Origin: Chondrus crispus
Taxonomy: Eukaryota > Rhodophyta > Florideophyceae > Gigartinales > Gigartinaceae
Direction: 5' to 3'
DNA: 64,000 bases
NCBI RefSeq assembly: GCF_000350225.1
Contig: NW_005179212.1
Span: 41,013 to 105,012 of the forward strand
The stretch's first letter is position 1. The number at the start of each line of letters is the position of its first letter. Shown in pieces: positions 20,917 through 34,116 of this stretch. The notes beneath the pieces were generated by a model, which was not told the origin of the DNA, did no database searches, and was given only the letters and a program-made list of their open reading frames with translations. The translations under genes were made by a program, and so were the position numbers.

Positions 20917-21561
20917 CTACCGACGAGTCGGCCATCCGTTCCAATTCATGACTCCCGTCTCCACCGGTTCTCCATACGGGTTTTGGAACCGTTCCATCGC
21001 TCGTCGCCGTGATAACGGAGCGCCTCTCCGCTTTCAAAGGTGTTTTTCTCGTCTCCACCGGCGTCGTGTCAGGAAAACCAAAAGGGAGCGAGTAACGGAA
21101 ACAAAGGGGCACAATGGACCCAAAGAGGGGAAGTAAAATGTAAATATGGAACGACATGAGTGCTCCAGCACTTCACTGGCTTCGAATTTAAAGCTTGCCG
21201 AAAAGGGGGGCAAACTGACCTGGTCCTCGTCCCTCACTGGTCAACCGCCCCACAGAAGACCTCTCAGTCGCTCCCTTTGTCTCTACATCAGCGCCGCCGG
21301 CTAATGTGGCGCTTATTTTTCACCCTACATCCACGCGGGGACCTGTTGGTGTTTTTCTAAGAAGGGGGATCTGTAGTGTACCGTTCAGCATAAAGAGACA
21401 GCTGTCCCAACTCCGCCAAATCGCGCACACCTTTCCCACGAGTACCACGATACACGTGGAATCCCCCTCCAGCGGCGGACCTGATAGGTGGCCACGTTTC
21501 ACCCCTCCCCCGGGTCGGGGCCAGAAGGGCCCTACCTGGTCTCATCGGAGCTAACCGGGGT

Positions 21562-21617
21562 ATTATAGTAATAACTAGGATGTATCGGGCACGTTACATC
21601 CTATTTATTACTATAAT
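21562..21617. repeat. 23-bp inverted repeat, one mismatch
   Basis: Arms 21562-21584 and 21595-21617 (ATTATAGTAATAA...GGATGTA) pair with a single mismatch around a 10-nt loop (TCGGGCACGT). It lies in the presumed 3' region of the decayed plus-strand element. Confidence 0.9.
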
Positions 21618-21954
21618 TTATCTTTCGTCATTACGGCGACGGGGACCGCATAGTCAACCCGACACTCAAGATAAAGAATCACAAAGCCTCTGGTCCTTAC
21701 CTTGGAATTCTGGATTCTAGAGAGTGACCTCGACTTGGAACTGGTACGTCCACACCGACCGACCTATCTACCCCCCTAATTCCAACTAGTTCCCCACGCA
21801 CTGCCCACTACCCCCTCCGCACGAGACCTATTACGAATCCTACGTTAGCTACTGTGTCACTCCGCTCGTGCTATTTTAGACCTTCTTCTCCTTTTAATTC
21901 TTTCTTTTATCGCTGACTACGGCTCTGCCTTTTACCGTGCACGGCGCGCCCGGA

Positions 21955-22015
21955 CCGCGGTGCCGGTCATCACCGGGTGGTCTCCAGAATCCCTCCCGTG
22001 TTCGAACCCGCGTTA
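21955..22015 (+). mobile_element. LTR end, primer-binding site and leader (family 2 copy)
   Basis: GCCCGGACC-CGGTGCCGGTCATCA, then TGGTCTCCAGAAT (21978-21990), parallels the end at 14.9 kb. The similarity continues into the leader, so each is a 5' LTR end of a separate copy and the two are not the two ends of one element. Confidence 0.45.
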
Positions 22016-22247
22016 TCTCAGCGTAAGGCAGCGTCAGCCGCGGCCATACTGCACGAAAGTGAGGCCGCTTCAAGGGGAGAGAGGCCCCCAGAGCGCGTTG
22101 TACATATTGCCCCCGAGTATCCCCTTACCATCGTTCCAACACTGTCGGTGATCTCAAGAGGTTACGATGTCTGTGAAGTTGTGTATCGCCACTGTCGCCG
22201 CCGCTTTGACCGCCGCGCAACCCAACCCATCTACGTTCGGTGTCGTT

Positions 22248-22286
22248 CATGGTAGTAGTTACTATCATACAGTAACTACTTCCATG
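22248..22286. repeat. 16-bp inverted repeat
   Basis: CATGGTAGTAGTTACT (22248-22263) pairs with AGTAACTACTTCCATG (22271-22286) with one mismatch and a 7-nt loop. Confidence 0.85.
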
Positions 22287-23700
22287 CTTTCCTCCATTGC
22301 AGTGTTGACATTTGAGACCACGAGCAGGGTCTGAACTCACGTGAGAAGGTCTGGAATGGTATTAACCGCTCCCAAGCCGTCCTTCAGTGTAGGGTCTTGC
22401 TTCTAAAACACGAACTGGTACCACGTCATTCGGTCCGTGGTGGCGTGACATCGAAAATAGAGTATTTGCAAGGAGCGAATCTTTCAAAAACGACTTTCTG
22501 CGCTTAGGCGACTACCGGATAAGTCGTTCCAGAGCGAAGAGGTAACTTTCCGGTACCCAGTTTCTTATCATGACGTTTTTTGTTGTCGCCGTTCTCAAGT
22601 TCTAGTGATTTAGAAATGAAAGAGGCTTCCACTGCTGTTGATCCCAAGACGGGACCTTCCGGTCCGAGAGAGGACTTTGATGCCGAAGAAGAAGCCCTGT
22701 TGGAATTGCAATCGATTTGTCGCAGGTGCGGATTCAGGGAGCCCCTCACATGCCTCGGAGGTTTGCGTATAGCTGGAGAATTGGTATGGACCGACGGTGC
22801 CGAATATCTGTTTTTGTGAAAATGCAGCGAACGGCTCAGGCTCACGGAGTTCCCTTGCCAACTCTCATGGCAAGCATTGAAACGTTGCGCAATGACCTCG
22901 GTGAGACGTCTACGAGAATTGCAGGGGACCCAGAAGTCGGTTCAGGTATCTTGATGATGCTCACATGTCTGAAACATTGAGGGACATCACCCTTCCGCAT
23001 TTGGAGGAGGGACTCTTTTATAAACGCCTACGTGAAAGTTCAGCACAGTCTTTCCCTGGTGTTGGAAACTCCAGCCGGCAGTCTATCTTCGAGCGGACGC
23101 CCTTGGAGTGGACGCACATACTAAAACGTGAACACGAAGCCGACAGCGAAGCTGGCAAGAAGAGCATCGAGTGATATATTGCTACGAACTATGGAATGAC
23201 GACGGCGGTTGAAGGGAATACTTTGCGCAGTTGGGCTTTCAAATCTCGTGTGTTGTGGAACTCGCGTGTTATTCGGGCAGTGGCAGCACTACGTGCTTGG
23301 AACAACTCCAGTTCTGACGGCACCAACATGTACATTCCGAGCAGTGGGGACCGTTGGCTGTACACTTCCAAGAAGTGTGACAAGAAGAAGATTAACGATG
23401 ACGTTCCCACGCCGACGGCTTCTTAAGTTCAGGAGAATTCTAAAAGCCCTGGGGTTTTCACGATCTGCTCAGGGGAAAGGGACGTCAGGCTATGGGTATG
23501 CGAAGGTTCTCACATTCGAATTGCCCAAGTGAATACTGTACCAGCTGATGATAATGACCTCATAGAGGTAGCCTAGATGAATCCAGCGACGGTCGTCTCC
23601 ATACCGCCATACTCCGTTTTCGTTGGCAGAGGCGACGTGATGCATGCTAAAACTGGAGATGTGGGCTTCAAAGGAGACTCAAGCAGACTCCTTCATCACG
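22287..23700 (+). other. Possible decayed gene or short ORFs, unassigned
   Basis: Three short plus ORFs follow each other: 22616-22819 (MKEASTAVDPKTGPSGPRED..., 67 residues, acidic then ICRRCGF), 22965-23174 (MSETLRDITLPHLEEGLFYK..., charged, ends GKKSIE) and 23196-23426. They could be pieces of one frameshifted gene, but no family was recognised. Confidence 0.3.
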
Positions 23701-24770
23701 TGTAGTGCAATAATGGGCTCTACAGGAGAGTGGAACGAAAGGAAACTAGTGGGGTATGACAAAGTAGTCTGTGGTTGGGGGACACACGTGTGAGTATTTG
23801 CATAGTTATATTTTTTAATTATTTAATTTTATTTAGTTAATTAGTTACTATTAATTTCGCTCACAATATATTTGATTTAGAATCTAGCGCCGCAAGCTAC
23901 TGCAGTGTCTCTGGCGGGGCGATATATATACCCAAGCCCATTGACCACTAAGTCAGTAAAGGTGACCCGAGTTGCCAGAGTTGATTAGCACTTGGTCGAA
24001 GTCCGTCTTGTTTAAAACATTCCCTTCTACTCTAGCTTACGTTATCCTTTGCGCTCGGGGTTCCTTTTTCCGTATCTTTTTACCAATTCTATCTCTATTT
24101 CTATCTTCCTTACTTTTCTATTTCCTTTGCTTTTTGTTGGTACAATCGGCCTCCGTTGCGACCGATCCGGTGCAGGTGTTCTAGCCATCGGGAAACACGG
24201 GGAGTAGCGCTGCTACTGTGTTCTAATTCCGTCGGAGTCCGTTGCAACGACGCCTCCGTCTAAGGCCTTACAGCGCGTGCGTACGACAATATTGGCACAC
24301 CATTCGGTGCTTCTTTCTAAGTCGGTGCCATCGGCTTCGGTTGTGACCGAGTTGGTGTAGGTGTTTCGGCCATCGGGCATAACGCTGGTGTAGCGCTGCT
24401 ACTTTGGCCATATTCCGTCAGGCTGCGTTGCGACGTCCCCGTCGAAGACCTTGTCGAGTATTCAAGGTTCCGAAGACGCTCATCGAGCATTGGCCTCACA
24501 AACCAGGGTGAAAGGGTGACCTACGTAGACGCCCCCCACACTCGTTAGGCACACGTCTTCGAAAGACTCTTCCACACCAATCCTGGGCCGGGACATTCCC
24601 TTTGCCCCCCGTTGCTATCAGAGCTACTGTGGGCCGCAAACCCGCTTAAAGCGAAAGGGAGAGTCGAACGCTCCGTAGCGCTGTGCTATCGGCAGTTGTT
24701 GTTGTTTGTTGCGCAGTTGTATTTTGGACCGTCGGACATTGGTCTCTTCTGATAGGCGCATTGCACTACA
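23701..24770 (+). mobile_element. LTR (family 1, copy B), 5' LTR of a truncated plus-strand element
   Basis: Begins TGTAGTGCAA at 23701 and ends TTGCACTACA at 24770. The flanking pentamers (TCACG, AATGT) do not match, so it is not a simple solo LTR. On its right is TGGTCTGCAGACC (24775 onward), placed like a primer-binding site, and then a gag start, so this is the 5' LTR of an element whose rest is lost. Confidence 0.85.
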
Positions 24771-24886
24771 AATGTGGTCTGCAGACCTAGAATTTGTCTG
24801 CGGAAGTCTGGACCTACAATTTTTCTAGGTATCGTAGTTATTGTTTCTTTGGTTGTTGTTAAGAAGGTCCACTTTATTTGCAACGA

Positions 24887-25228
24887 ACCATGCCGACAAG
24901 CGCACCGGGGGAGGTCGGTCCCGGGGCGGGCAGAAATGTGTCGGCAAGGGCGTCGAGGATCCTGTCGAGACCCCGCACCCGCACCCAAACCAATACGGCT
25001 GCAGACCCAAAATTTAAAGAATCCTTGACGGGAACTGAACCCGTCAAGGATAATCTGGACGAGAGGTTACAGAAAATGAGCAGCAAAATTCGCCAAGAGA
25101 CGAAGAAAATTCTCGAGGCCGAATTAGCCCTCGCACAGACGCAAATTGAGCGGCAAATCTTCGAGTTGCACACCGCCATGGGAGAGCTAACAGCTCTGAT
25201 CTCGTCGGGAAGGAGCAAGGTGATGTGA
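24887..25228 (+). pseudogene. Gag N-terminal fragment
   Basis: An ORF of 113 codons from ATG 24887 (MPTSAPGEVGPGAGRN), rich in Arg/Thr and then helical (EETKKILEAELALAQTQIERQ-like heptads, about residues 60-100), ends at 25228, just before the LTR at 25257. Position (about 110 bp after an LTR and PBS) and composition fit the start of a gypsy Gag. Capsid and everything downstream are missing. Confidence 0.5.
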
Positions 25229-25256
25229 CCAAAGTCCTGCAGCGGGAGTTCAAAGC

Positions 25257-26374
25257 TGTAGTGCAATGTGCCTGTCAGGCCGGAACCAGAGTAAAACGGT
25301 CCAGCAACAACACAACCAACAAACAACAACCAACAAGAGTTGCCGACGGCACAGCCCTACGGAGTGTCCGACTCTCCCTTTCCCTTTAAGTGCGCTTGCG
25401 GCCCACAGTAGCTCAAATCTCTGATAGGGGGGGCAAAAGGAAGATGCCCGGCCCGGGACGAATGGTGGTAAAGTCTTGTACAGGCAGCTGCTCGTCGAGT
25501 TCGGAGCGGTGATTAAGAAGCCGGGCCCGATGGGTCGTAAAGCTAATGCTCGCTGACCGCCTGGTACACCTTATACCCTTGATAAGGTCTTCGACGGGGG
25601 CGTCGCAACGCAGCCCAACGAGAATTAGCAAACACGTAGCAGCGCTACACGTCCGTACTGCCCGATGGAAAAGTACCGACACCGGAACGGTCGCAACCTG
25701 TATCCGATGGAACCAACACTGTCCTGTATACACAACAGGCCCTTTGAGGGAGACGTCGTCGCAACAGCCTCCGTCGGGGGACGTAAACAAGTAGCAGCAC
25801 TACACCCACGTGTCGCCCGATGGCTAAGACACCTACACCGGTCCAGTCGCAACCAAAGCCGATGGCACCAACAACAAACAAAAGAACCAACACAACAGCT
25901 CTAGGACTCCAGTCGTCACAACGCGGATCGCAATCAGGCACTGTGGAACCAACACAAGGTAAGGGAATAGAAATAGAAATAGAAATGGATAGGTGAAATA
26001 AAGGAAAACGAAAGGGAACCCCCGAGCGCAAAGGGTAACGTAATCTGTGATAAAGGGAGCGTCTTGGGAAAGACGAACTTCGACCAAGGCGATATTCAAC
26101 TCTGGCAACTCGGTTTTCCTTTACTGACTTGGTGGCCAGTGGGCTAAGGTATATGTCGCCCGGCCAGAGTCACTACAGTAGCTCGCGGCGCTTCATACTA
26201 GATCTAATCTAGTGCTATCAAAATTAATGCTAACTAATTATCTAAATAAAATTAAATAATTAAAAATTAAAACGGTGCAATTATTCACACGTGTGTCCCC
26301 CAACCCGGACTACTTCTCATATCCAAAAATTTCCTTTCTTTTCACCCCCCTGTGGAGCCCCATATTGCACTACA
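25257..26374 (-). mobile_element. LTR (family 1, copy C), 3' LTR of the minus-strand chromovirus
   Basis: Reverse orientation, TGTAGTGCAA at 25257 to TTGCACTACA at 26374. Just right of it the plus strand reads TATCCCCCTCT, that is, a polypurine tract AGAGGGGGATA directly before the LTR on the minus strand, as expected for a 3' LTR. It matches copy E (37871) closely over long stretches, apart from an insertion of about 90 bp near 25870-25960. Confidence 0.85.
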
Positions 26375-29300
26375 TATCCCCCTCTGAGCGTTCTTACACA
26401 GCAAGCTCACTCTTTCATCTCCAACTTCTTTTCCCCTTTTACTCCGCTCCGGTCTTCCCTCAGCCGACGATTTTCGCATGGGCAAGGACAAGACAAACGA
26501 AACTTTTACGGTCCCGCCTCTTTTCCTCGTTACTGCCTTCCTCCTCTTTTCCCTTTCTCCGTGAGTCTCTGCTACCGCAGTCGCACTTCCCCCATTTCAT
26601 TCTCTTTTCCTTTGCTCATCCACCAGAGGTCGCTGGTCAGGGAGTCATGCCCTCTTTTTTTTCAATGTTCGGCCCACGGACCTCTCACGGCCTTCAGAAA
26701 TGCCCCCATCTTCCTTAGCCTTCAGGCTTTCTCGATGTCTATTTTCACCCCTTCGCGAGAAAATATCTCAGCTCTCAAACACGTGATTACCTCCTCTGGG
26801 GCCTGCTGACTGTTGAACGATCCCGATCCATCTCTGTCCTGACTTCATCGACGTCTGTACCCAATTATCATGTAAAATATTCTGAGTCCAGGGACTTGTA
26901 ACTTCCCTAGGCCTGTGTGCTCCTGCTTTTGGGCGGTAGTCACACATAAATTTTTGTAAGGCCCTCCACGTAGTTGAAACTCGATCCAAATTCCCTTTCC
27001 TTCCTTTTTCGCTGTGGGGGTAGTACCCGAAGTCCTTGTAGGTCTTCTGCAATGACCTTTCCCTTCGTCCAGCTCGTTTTCGAAAGTCCCCTGTTCATGA
27101 TGACGACGTAATATTGTCCGCAGTGCTCCTTTGGTGAGGCTCATGATTGTTAAATTTGGTAAACCGCAGAGGTTTGGTATATGGCAATAAATAAATGAAT
27201 ACTGGTCGTTTCCGTAGTCTAGCTCTTGGTTGAGCTCGTCGATGTGATCGTCAACACAATTTTAAGTTGCAGTCGGATGTCCGTCTTCGCTTTCTCATAA
27301 GCACTGCGCGGCAAGGTCCTGGCGGGGTGTCAAGGGAAAAGCTCGAGGTCTTCGTAGAACTTTCCGTTTGTGTTCGCCATTTGGTCGGGGTTGGCGAAAT
27401 CCTCTTCTTCATCGACAGTGAATTGTCACGTGCGACAGTCCCCTCTGTTCTCTCCGTGTCGAAGTTACCTTCCAATCTCTCCGGTGCAGAACCAAGGTAA
27501 CTGGAAAAGCTTCCCCCCAAATAAAATAGCAGTGTACGAACTATCCCTTTTTGGGCTCGTCGGGACGATTCTCAGGCTCCTTTCGTGCGGTCACGTTGAA
27601 TTCTCTTGGCTCGGCGATTCGTTCGCCGTGTTATAAACATGCATGAGCGGCAGGGTAGCTTTTGACTCGCCACTGACAATCGTGTGAAATGGCGAGCTAG
27701 CAAGCCCTTTGAATCTCAGATCCTAAGGGAAGAGTCCCTTGCTGTTCGTCTGGCTGTCAACATAGGCGCAGAGCATGCCACTATGTGTTGCATTGTCTTC
27801 CCGCTCCTTCCTCCGTATCCGTTAAGCTCTTCCCCGTTGGATAATTTTCTGCGACTCACGTGTTTCGTTGCCAAGGATTTCTGAACACAATAAAAAAATA
27901 ATGTATTCTTTTTCCCTGTCGCAACGATCGTGTCGGTCCATCGGAATACACGTCAGCCATTGCGCATAACGCGAATTGGCAGTTCGTATCCTTTGCTTCT
28001 TCCTGTTTCTACTCCTGTCCAGAGGATGAACGACTTCTTTCTTTACCGATCCGGAATCTCCTTCATCTTGCCTCTGTCGTCCATGGTTCCTGTGAGTCTC
28101 TATTTCCCTTCGTCGTTGTCCTCACTCGAGGCTCTGACATCGCTCTCTTTTCCCACGACCGTCCTCCTGAGGTCTCCGTTCTCCTCTCTTTGTCACTTCA
28201 TGTTCAATCTATCTACTGCTGCGTTCTTGTCAACGAAAGCGTACCCCCATTTTTTTTGTAGATGGTCAATCACGTCTCTCTTCCTTCACGCATCAATCAA
28301 CCTGACTCCCGCCTCGAGAGACGTTGCTTCTCCCTATTGTATGACTTGTTCATGAGAGCTCGACCGACGGTCGTGCTTTCTCCCTTGGTCTCTTACGTCT
28401 TCCGGACGTGGTCCGGGCTGCGCTTTCAACATAAAAAATAAACAAAACAGAAACGAAAAGTTGGGAGAGGGGGTTATCGGTATAACGGTAAGTCTGTCGC
28501 TCGTGACAAAAATATGCTCGCCGTTGAGTTAGTCGCGACCAGTGGCTCGACGGCAGCATCCCAGTTGGATAGCTTCCCTTTTTCGCTGTTTCTCCTTCTC
28601 AACCCCCACTCGTTATTAACTCTCCTCTTCATACAGTAATCCTCTTTTTACCTCCTTGTTCTTCTAGAATGACGGGAGAGTTTGACTGCGGGCTCTCCAT
28701 GATTGTGCCTCGCACTAAGGTCCGTGGTCGTTCCGAAGTCAGTCTGACTCTTGTTTTCGCAGTCCATCCCTCCTGCTCGTCGAGCTTTTGTGTCTCGGGT
28801 ATCGCCTTGACCATATAGTAACAAAAAGAATACAGATAACAAACAAGAATAGTAAAAGAGGGTAAAGTAAGGGACAGTGGCGGACGGTTGTCACAAAATT
28901 TGGAAAACCCTCCTGCTCAATGAGCAATGTCCCCTTATTCTGAGGAACTTTTCCGACCCACTAGGAGTGTGTCCTGCGTCCGCTCTTCGTCCGACTCGGT
29001 TGTTTGTCGTAAGCCCACTATGTTCGACGAACTCTGATACTGCTCGTGTACATTTCATGTCATTGGAAATGACATCATCGGGGTAATTCCTATCTGAAAG
29101 ACGCACGGACATAAGGAACACAAGCTATGATCCGTGGTCGATGTGTATCCACGTAGTCCTTCGTTGTCCCTTTTTTCGAGAATTCCAATTTTCGCGTATG
29201 CGAAATGTGGGGTCCTTTGGATTGACGCTCCCGACGCGATTTGCCGTCGTATCAATCTGTAGTTGCGCACCATCTTCTCTCGTGCTCCTGACGGGTACAA

Positions 29301-30114
29301 TTTCCCTCTCCTCCTCGTCCGTCTATCGATTTGCCTTGCAGCCTTGTTGATCGAGGTCCGCGATACGCGGTCACGTCATCATCGTCCTGCAACCACAAAA
29401 AGAAATAAAACAAAATAGAATAGAGTATATCAAAACAGAAAACAAGAAAGCAAAGAAACAAAGAAAACAAGGGAACGGAAGGGAGGTTATGGTAGGTAAG
29501 TGTTAAACAGATCGCTCTGGAAAATGGGACTGTGGGTGAGCGTCGACATCGGTCGCGCGGGGTCCTTCGTAGCAGCGGTCTTTTGACGGTAGTCCATATG
29601 GACGGATTTTCTTGCTCGTCGAGCCTGGGCAGTGTGTTAGGAGTGAGTGTGACGATTGGCATCATGTGAGGTCGGATGAGGGTTGGCTGCGGAGAGACTT
29701 AGAATATTTATGCCGCCGACTGTGGCAAGCGACAACAACTTCGCGTGCGGACTGCAGCTGCAGTGATTTTTCCTGCTTTTTAATTATAATTTCTCAGCAT
29801 GGCTGGAATTCGAGCTCTGACTTGTGTCGCTCGTTCAGCAGTTTGTTGTGGACACGCTTATTTTTTCTTTTTTGATTACATCATCCTCCACGCGGGCGGA
29901 CCGCCTGTTCGAAACGTCATTTCTCGTGCGTACTGCGGTGAGGCGTGTTCGTGTTTTCCGGGAGGCTCAATGCCTCATCCAAGGATACAGTTTCGCTTCT
30001 CTGCCTTGCTCTTTTTTCCTTCAAACTCCTTATTTGCGGACCTCGTAGATGTGTTCCTTCCTCGAAGTTCTGATCTCCCAGTTGTTTCTAACCGACTAAC
30101 TCTATTTACGATGG
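26375..30114. other. Post-pol region of the chromovirus, no clear gene
   Basis: 3.7 kb between the chromodomain end and the 3' LTR. No ORF on either strand has a recognisable domain (27930-28355 plus and 27251-27520 minus are the longer ones). Three purine/A-rich patches (about 28430-28480, 28820-28880, 29395-29480) are each followed by CCTGCTC or TTGCTCGTCGAG motifs, which suggests diverged tandem duplication. This is where the other elements carry an antisense ORF, but none is intact here. Confidence 0.5.
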
Positions 30115-33100
30115 CTATCCCGGTTGTGCGTGCGACGCTTGCGCCGGTAATGGTAGCCTTTTCCTTCGGAAATATGTGACTATCGCAATGCGGGGGATTT
30201 GCTCAATAGGTTCCCACGTTGCGTCCTCGATGGTATACCCATACCACCTCACTTTGAGAATTAATTTCTCCTCGTCGTAGCCGTGGTCCACGATCTTGTC
30301 GATCACATACTTCTGACTGTCGGCTCCTTCTTTCTGCGTGTTCAACTGTCCGTCCCCCTTCCGAAGAGCCAGCGACTCATCCTCATCCTGGTCTTCCGAA
30401 CCTCCTATCTCTTGTAGATCGGGCGGGATGCCCGCAGCTTCCTGATTTATCAACGGTCCGTCATCCGTGCTATCCTTTGCTTGCGCGGCGGGTTCTTCTC
30501 GTCCCCCACCTCGATTTAGGAACTGTAGCGCTGTCGTAGCCCGATTATCGGCGTTTAGTCCATGGGACTAGGGGCTAATTCGAGTCCATCTCGCGACAAG
30601 CGCTCTTCTTGGTCGCCTATAAAAATGACGACCGTCTCAGTTGACTCCTTAACTTGATACGGACCCGTAGCCACTTGTGCCAACTTATATTTCGGCTCGA
30701 TGGCCGTGCCTTGCTCTTTTCAAAGGAATACGTATGATCCTGAAGAGATGTCATACTTCGGCTTGCGAAGCCTCGCGTCAAAGTATCGCTTGTAGAGCGG
30801 TTGTTCTTTCCGCAAGCTCTTATCAGCGCCTTTCATCAGGCTTTCCAACCACGACTGCCATTTCAGGTAGTACGCTCGATTCGAGCTAAATCCTCCCAAA
30901 GTTGGCTGTGCTTGTAACGCAAGGCTTCTTGGCACCCGAGCTAACACCAACTCGAAGGGCGCAATGTTCGTAGTTCGATGAACTTGCGTGTTGTATGCGA
31001 ATGTCACAGCGTCGCGAAATAGGTCCCAGTCCTTGGGATGCTCTCCAACATATTTCGCAACGCGGAAGTCAGCGTGCGGTTAAACCTCTCAACTTTGCCG
31101 TTGGCTTGCGGGTGGTACGTACTCGTGAACACATTGCGTATGCCGAAAATTCGGCAGTCGTTCTGAAAGAACCGGGCCGTTAACTGTGTTCCATTTTCGG
31201 ACAGCAGCTTGACCGACGGTCCATACACGAATACCCAATGGTGAACGAAGGCTTGCGCGATGTGCGCAGCTGATATCTTCTTCAAAGGTACGGTTCGTAC
31301 CAGTTTCGAGTATCGATCGCTGATCACGAGAATATACCGATTTCTTCGTTTACTTGTAATTAGCTCGCCGAGTATGTCGATGGCGACAAACTCCAGCGGA
31401 GCTTTGGGCGTGAACAGCTTCATTTCCTTCGTGTTGCTTATTAACTTCACCCTTTCCCGCGCAGATGCGGCGCAATTCTTCGCGACTGCGTAGCAGTCTA
31501 GGGCCATTGTAGGCCAGTAAAAATATCTTCTCAATGTCTTGTACAGTTTCCTGCCTCCAGGATGTCCTGCCCATTTTGCGTAGTGGCTCAGTTCTAGGAC
31601 GCGGTCCTTTAAGGACTGTGGTATTACCACTTGCATAAACTCTGCCGCAGTACGGCATAGAGTTCCTTCGAATTCCTCTGCCTCCGTTGTGAACGTTCTC
31701 ACTTTTCCAGCGTCCATCTCCTCCCTGATTCGACTGCAGAAAGGGTCCACGGCTTGCTCGCAAATAAGCTCCTCCAAAGCGACGGCTTGGAAGTGATCGA
31801 GGCGATCCGAGGCGGCCCCCTTCAAGAGCGAGGATGTAGTCCAGCCTTTCAAAATCTTCCTCTTCGTCTTCTGTAGCGTCGGCCGGTTCGGCCATAAAAC
31901 ATGGCATTTCATCGTCGATTTCGTCGACGGTTTCTCCGAAGGTTAGCAGTCTTGACAGCGCATCTGCCTGGCTGTTCGCCTTTCCTTTCTTGTACTTGAT
32001 TTCAAAGTCGAATTCCGAGAGGCGTAGCCTCCATCGTATTAAACTTCCACTAGGATCTGTTACGTTCATCAACCACCTCAACGAGGCGTGGTCGGTATGG
32101 ACAATAAAATGTTCGCCATATAGGTATGGTCTTAATGTCTGGACGGCCCAAATTACCGCTAGACATTCTTTTTCGGATACAGAATAGTTTCTCTCGGCTG
32201 CCGCCAACGTTCTCGAAAAGAACCCGATGGGCTTACGTTGTGCGTCCGGTGTGTCTGAAATAACGCGGCGCCATTTTGATAGTCGCTGGCATCGGTACCG
32301 AGTATGGAAGGTCTTTTTTTGGCAGTACCAGTACCGGTGGCGCCAAGATAGCGTCTTTGAGCTGATGAAAAGCCTTTTCGCATAGTTCGTCGAATCCTTC
32401 CAACTGGACCGGTTGTCCTTTCTTCATTAGTTGGTGTAGAGGATGCAATTTTCGCATAATGCGGAACGAACCTGCGGTAGACATTGCAAAGTCCCAGGAA
32501 GCTTCTGAGCTGCGTCTGCGTTTGAAGGTACCTCACTTGTTCCAATGCGGCGGTTCGCGCGGCGTCAACTTAGAGTGTACCTGGCCGAACGACATGGCCC
32601 AGGTACTTGATCTTTTCGACGAAAATTCGCACTTGCGAAGCTTGAGCTTCACACCTGCTTTCTCCAATACAGACAGTATTTCGTCAACGTGGACGACGTG
32701 CTCCTCCCAGGATTTGATGAAGATGATGATATCATCTAGATATACCAGACAGCATTTCCAACGGAACGGAGAGAGCAGGATATCCATGGCTCTCTCAAAC
32801 GTCGTGGCGCGTTGGTAAGCCCGAAGGGCATTCTTGAGAATCGGTACAAACCTGAGTGACACGAAAATGCGGTTTTGTCGCGGTCGCTTTCGGGAAGTGG
32901 CATCTGCCAGTACCCGGAGATGGCGTCTAACGCGGAGAAAACCTTGGTGTCACCAAGCGAGTCCAGACACTCGTCCATGCGCGGCAAAGGGTACGTATCC
33001 TTCACCGTCACCGCGTTTATCCTGCGGTAATCGACGCAGAAGCGCATTGAACCGTCCGGTTTCGGCACCAGCAACACGGGCGAAAACCATTCTGACTGTG

Positions 33101-34116
33101 CTGGCTCAATTACCTCTGCTTCTAACATCTTCTGTACTTCTGCATCTTCTTTCTCGCGGGCCTTAGGCCCGGCCCGATACGGGGCTTGCGCAATTGGTCT
33201 TGTGTCCGGGACCAATTCGATTTGGTGGACCGTGGTGTTAATTTCACCAAGAGTCCCATCCCACATGCGGGAATATGTCTTGAGCATCCTACGGAATCGC
33301 CCGCGTAGCCTGTCCGGGACGTGGCTTAGGTCGGGTTCATCCACAGACGGCGGTGGAGGCTCGATCCGTCGTTCCGGCTTCGCAGTTGCAGACGCGGAGA
33401 GCCCATCCAACCGTTCTTCTCGCGGATCTTTCCGGTCTTTCTCTGATGATAAAAATTTAACGTCGCCAGTAGGCGACGGAGTAGAATTAGGAACTCCTTC
33501 CTCGGTTATCTCTTGTACTGCAAGTAGCTCACCAATGGTGGTTTTGCTTGCGAACGCGGCTCGCGGATGCGGTAGAAGTTCGGCCACCACCTGGCCTTTT
33601 TGTAGCCTGACAGGGTACTTCCTGAAATTCGCAACGAGCAAACGGAATGGCCTGTCTGACTCAACCTTAACGACACCATTTGTTCTCACTAAGCCGTGTT
33701 TTTGATATAACGTTGAGTACGGCGGTACTTCGACTAAACCAGTCCTTTTTTGAGGTGCATTCGACGACGCGTTTCGTCTCTGGCTCAATAGTCGTGGCCC
33801 TTGCCACCTTCACTCTAGGGGAAATTCGTTCTCCTTTGTTCTCTTCCTGGTGCTCTCCTGGGACCAGAGTCTTCTTTCCCTTTCTCGGCGAAAACTTCCT
33901 TATAATCGGAACCCCCGAGAAATCTACCAACTCCATAGTCTTCTTACGAAAATAGATTGCTTCCACAAACCGATCACAGTAGTCCGCACCTAGAATTAGG
34001 GGGACTGCGAGTTTTTTACAAACTATGAATTCGGCTGAAGCCACGAAACGTCCAAATCTCACAGGCATCTTGAATGTACCTAGAGTTCGGAGTGGCCTGT
34101 TATTCGCATCGCCGAT
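30115..34116 (-). pseudogene. Pol remnant: protease end, RT, RNase H, integrase, chromodomain
   Basis: Read from 34116 downward. Protease C-part (33667-34068: VPLILGADYCDRFV). RT (32736-33788: RFCVDYRRINAVT, DTYPLPRMDECLDSLG, FSALDAISGYWQM; then 32533-32862 with LVYLDDIIIF). Connection and RNase H (32159-32545 and 31350-32207: EKECLAVIWAVQTLRPYL, HTDHASLRWLMNV). Integrase (31004-31912: AGHPGGRKLY..RRYFYWP, FVAIDILGE, HPQANGKVERFNR; then 30720-31007: MTFAYNTQVHRTT). Chromodomain (30115-30453: KYVIDKIVDHGYDE, VRWYGYTIEDATWEP). At least four frame changes. The second integrase Asp is Glu (LLSENG) and the zinc finger end is degraded (CAAS). Confidence 0.85.

Noticed and set aside
14928..21990. 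The family-2 LTR ends at 14.9 and 22.0 kb as the two LTRs of one element
   Set aside because: Both are followed by the same PBS and leader sequence, which only a 5' LTR has.
23701..26374. LTRs B and C as the two ends of one short element
   Set aside because: They are in opposite orientation, and each has its own internal side (PBS right of B, polypurine tract right of C), so they belong to different elements.
26275..28355. Plus-strand ORFs as an intact antisense gene in the 13.6-kb element
   Set aside because: Short, low-complexity (Ser/Phe/Leu/Pro from pyrimidine-rich DNA), and not similar to the 56121-58343 ORF by eye.
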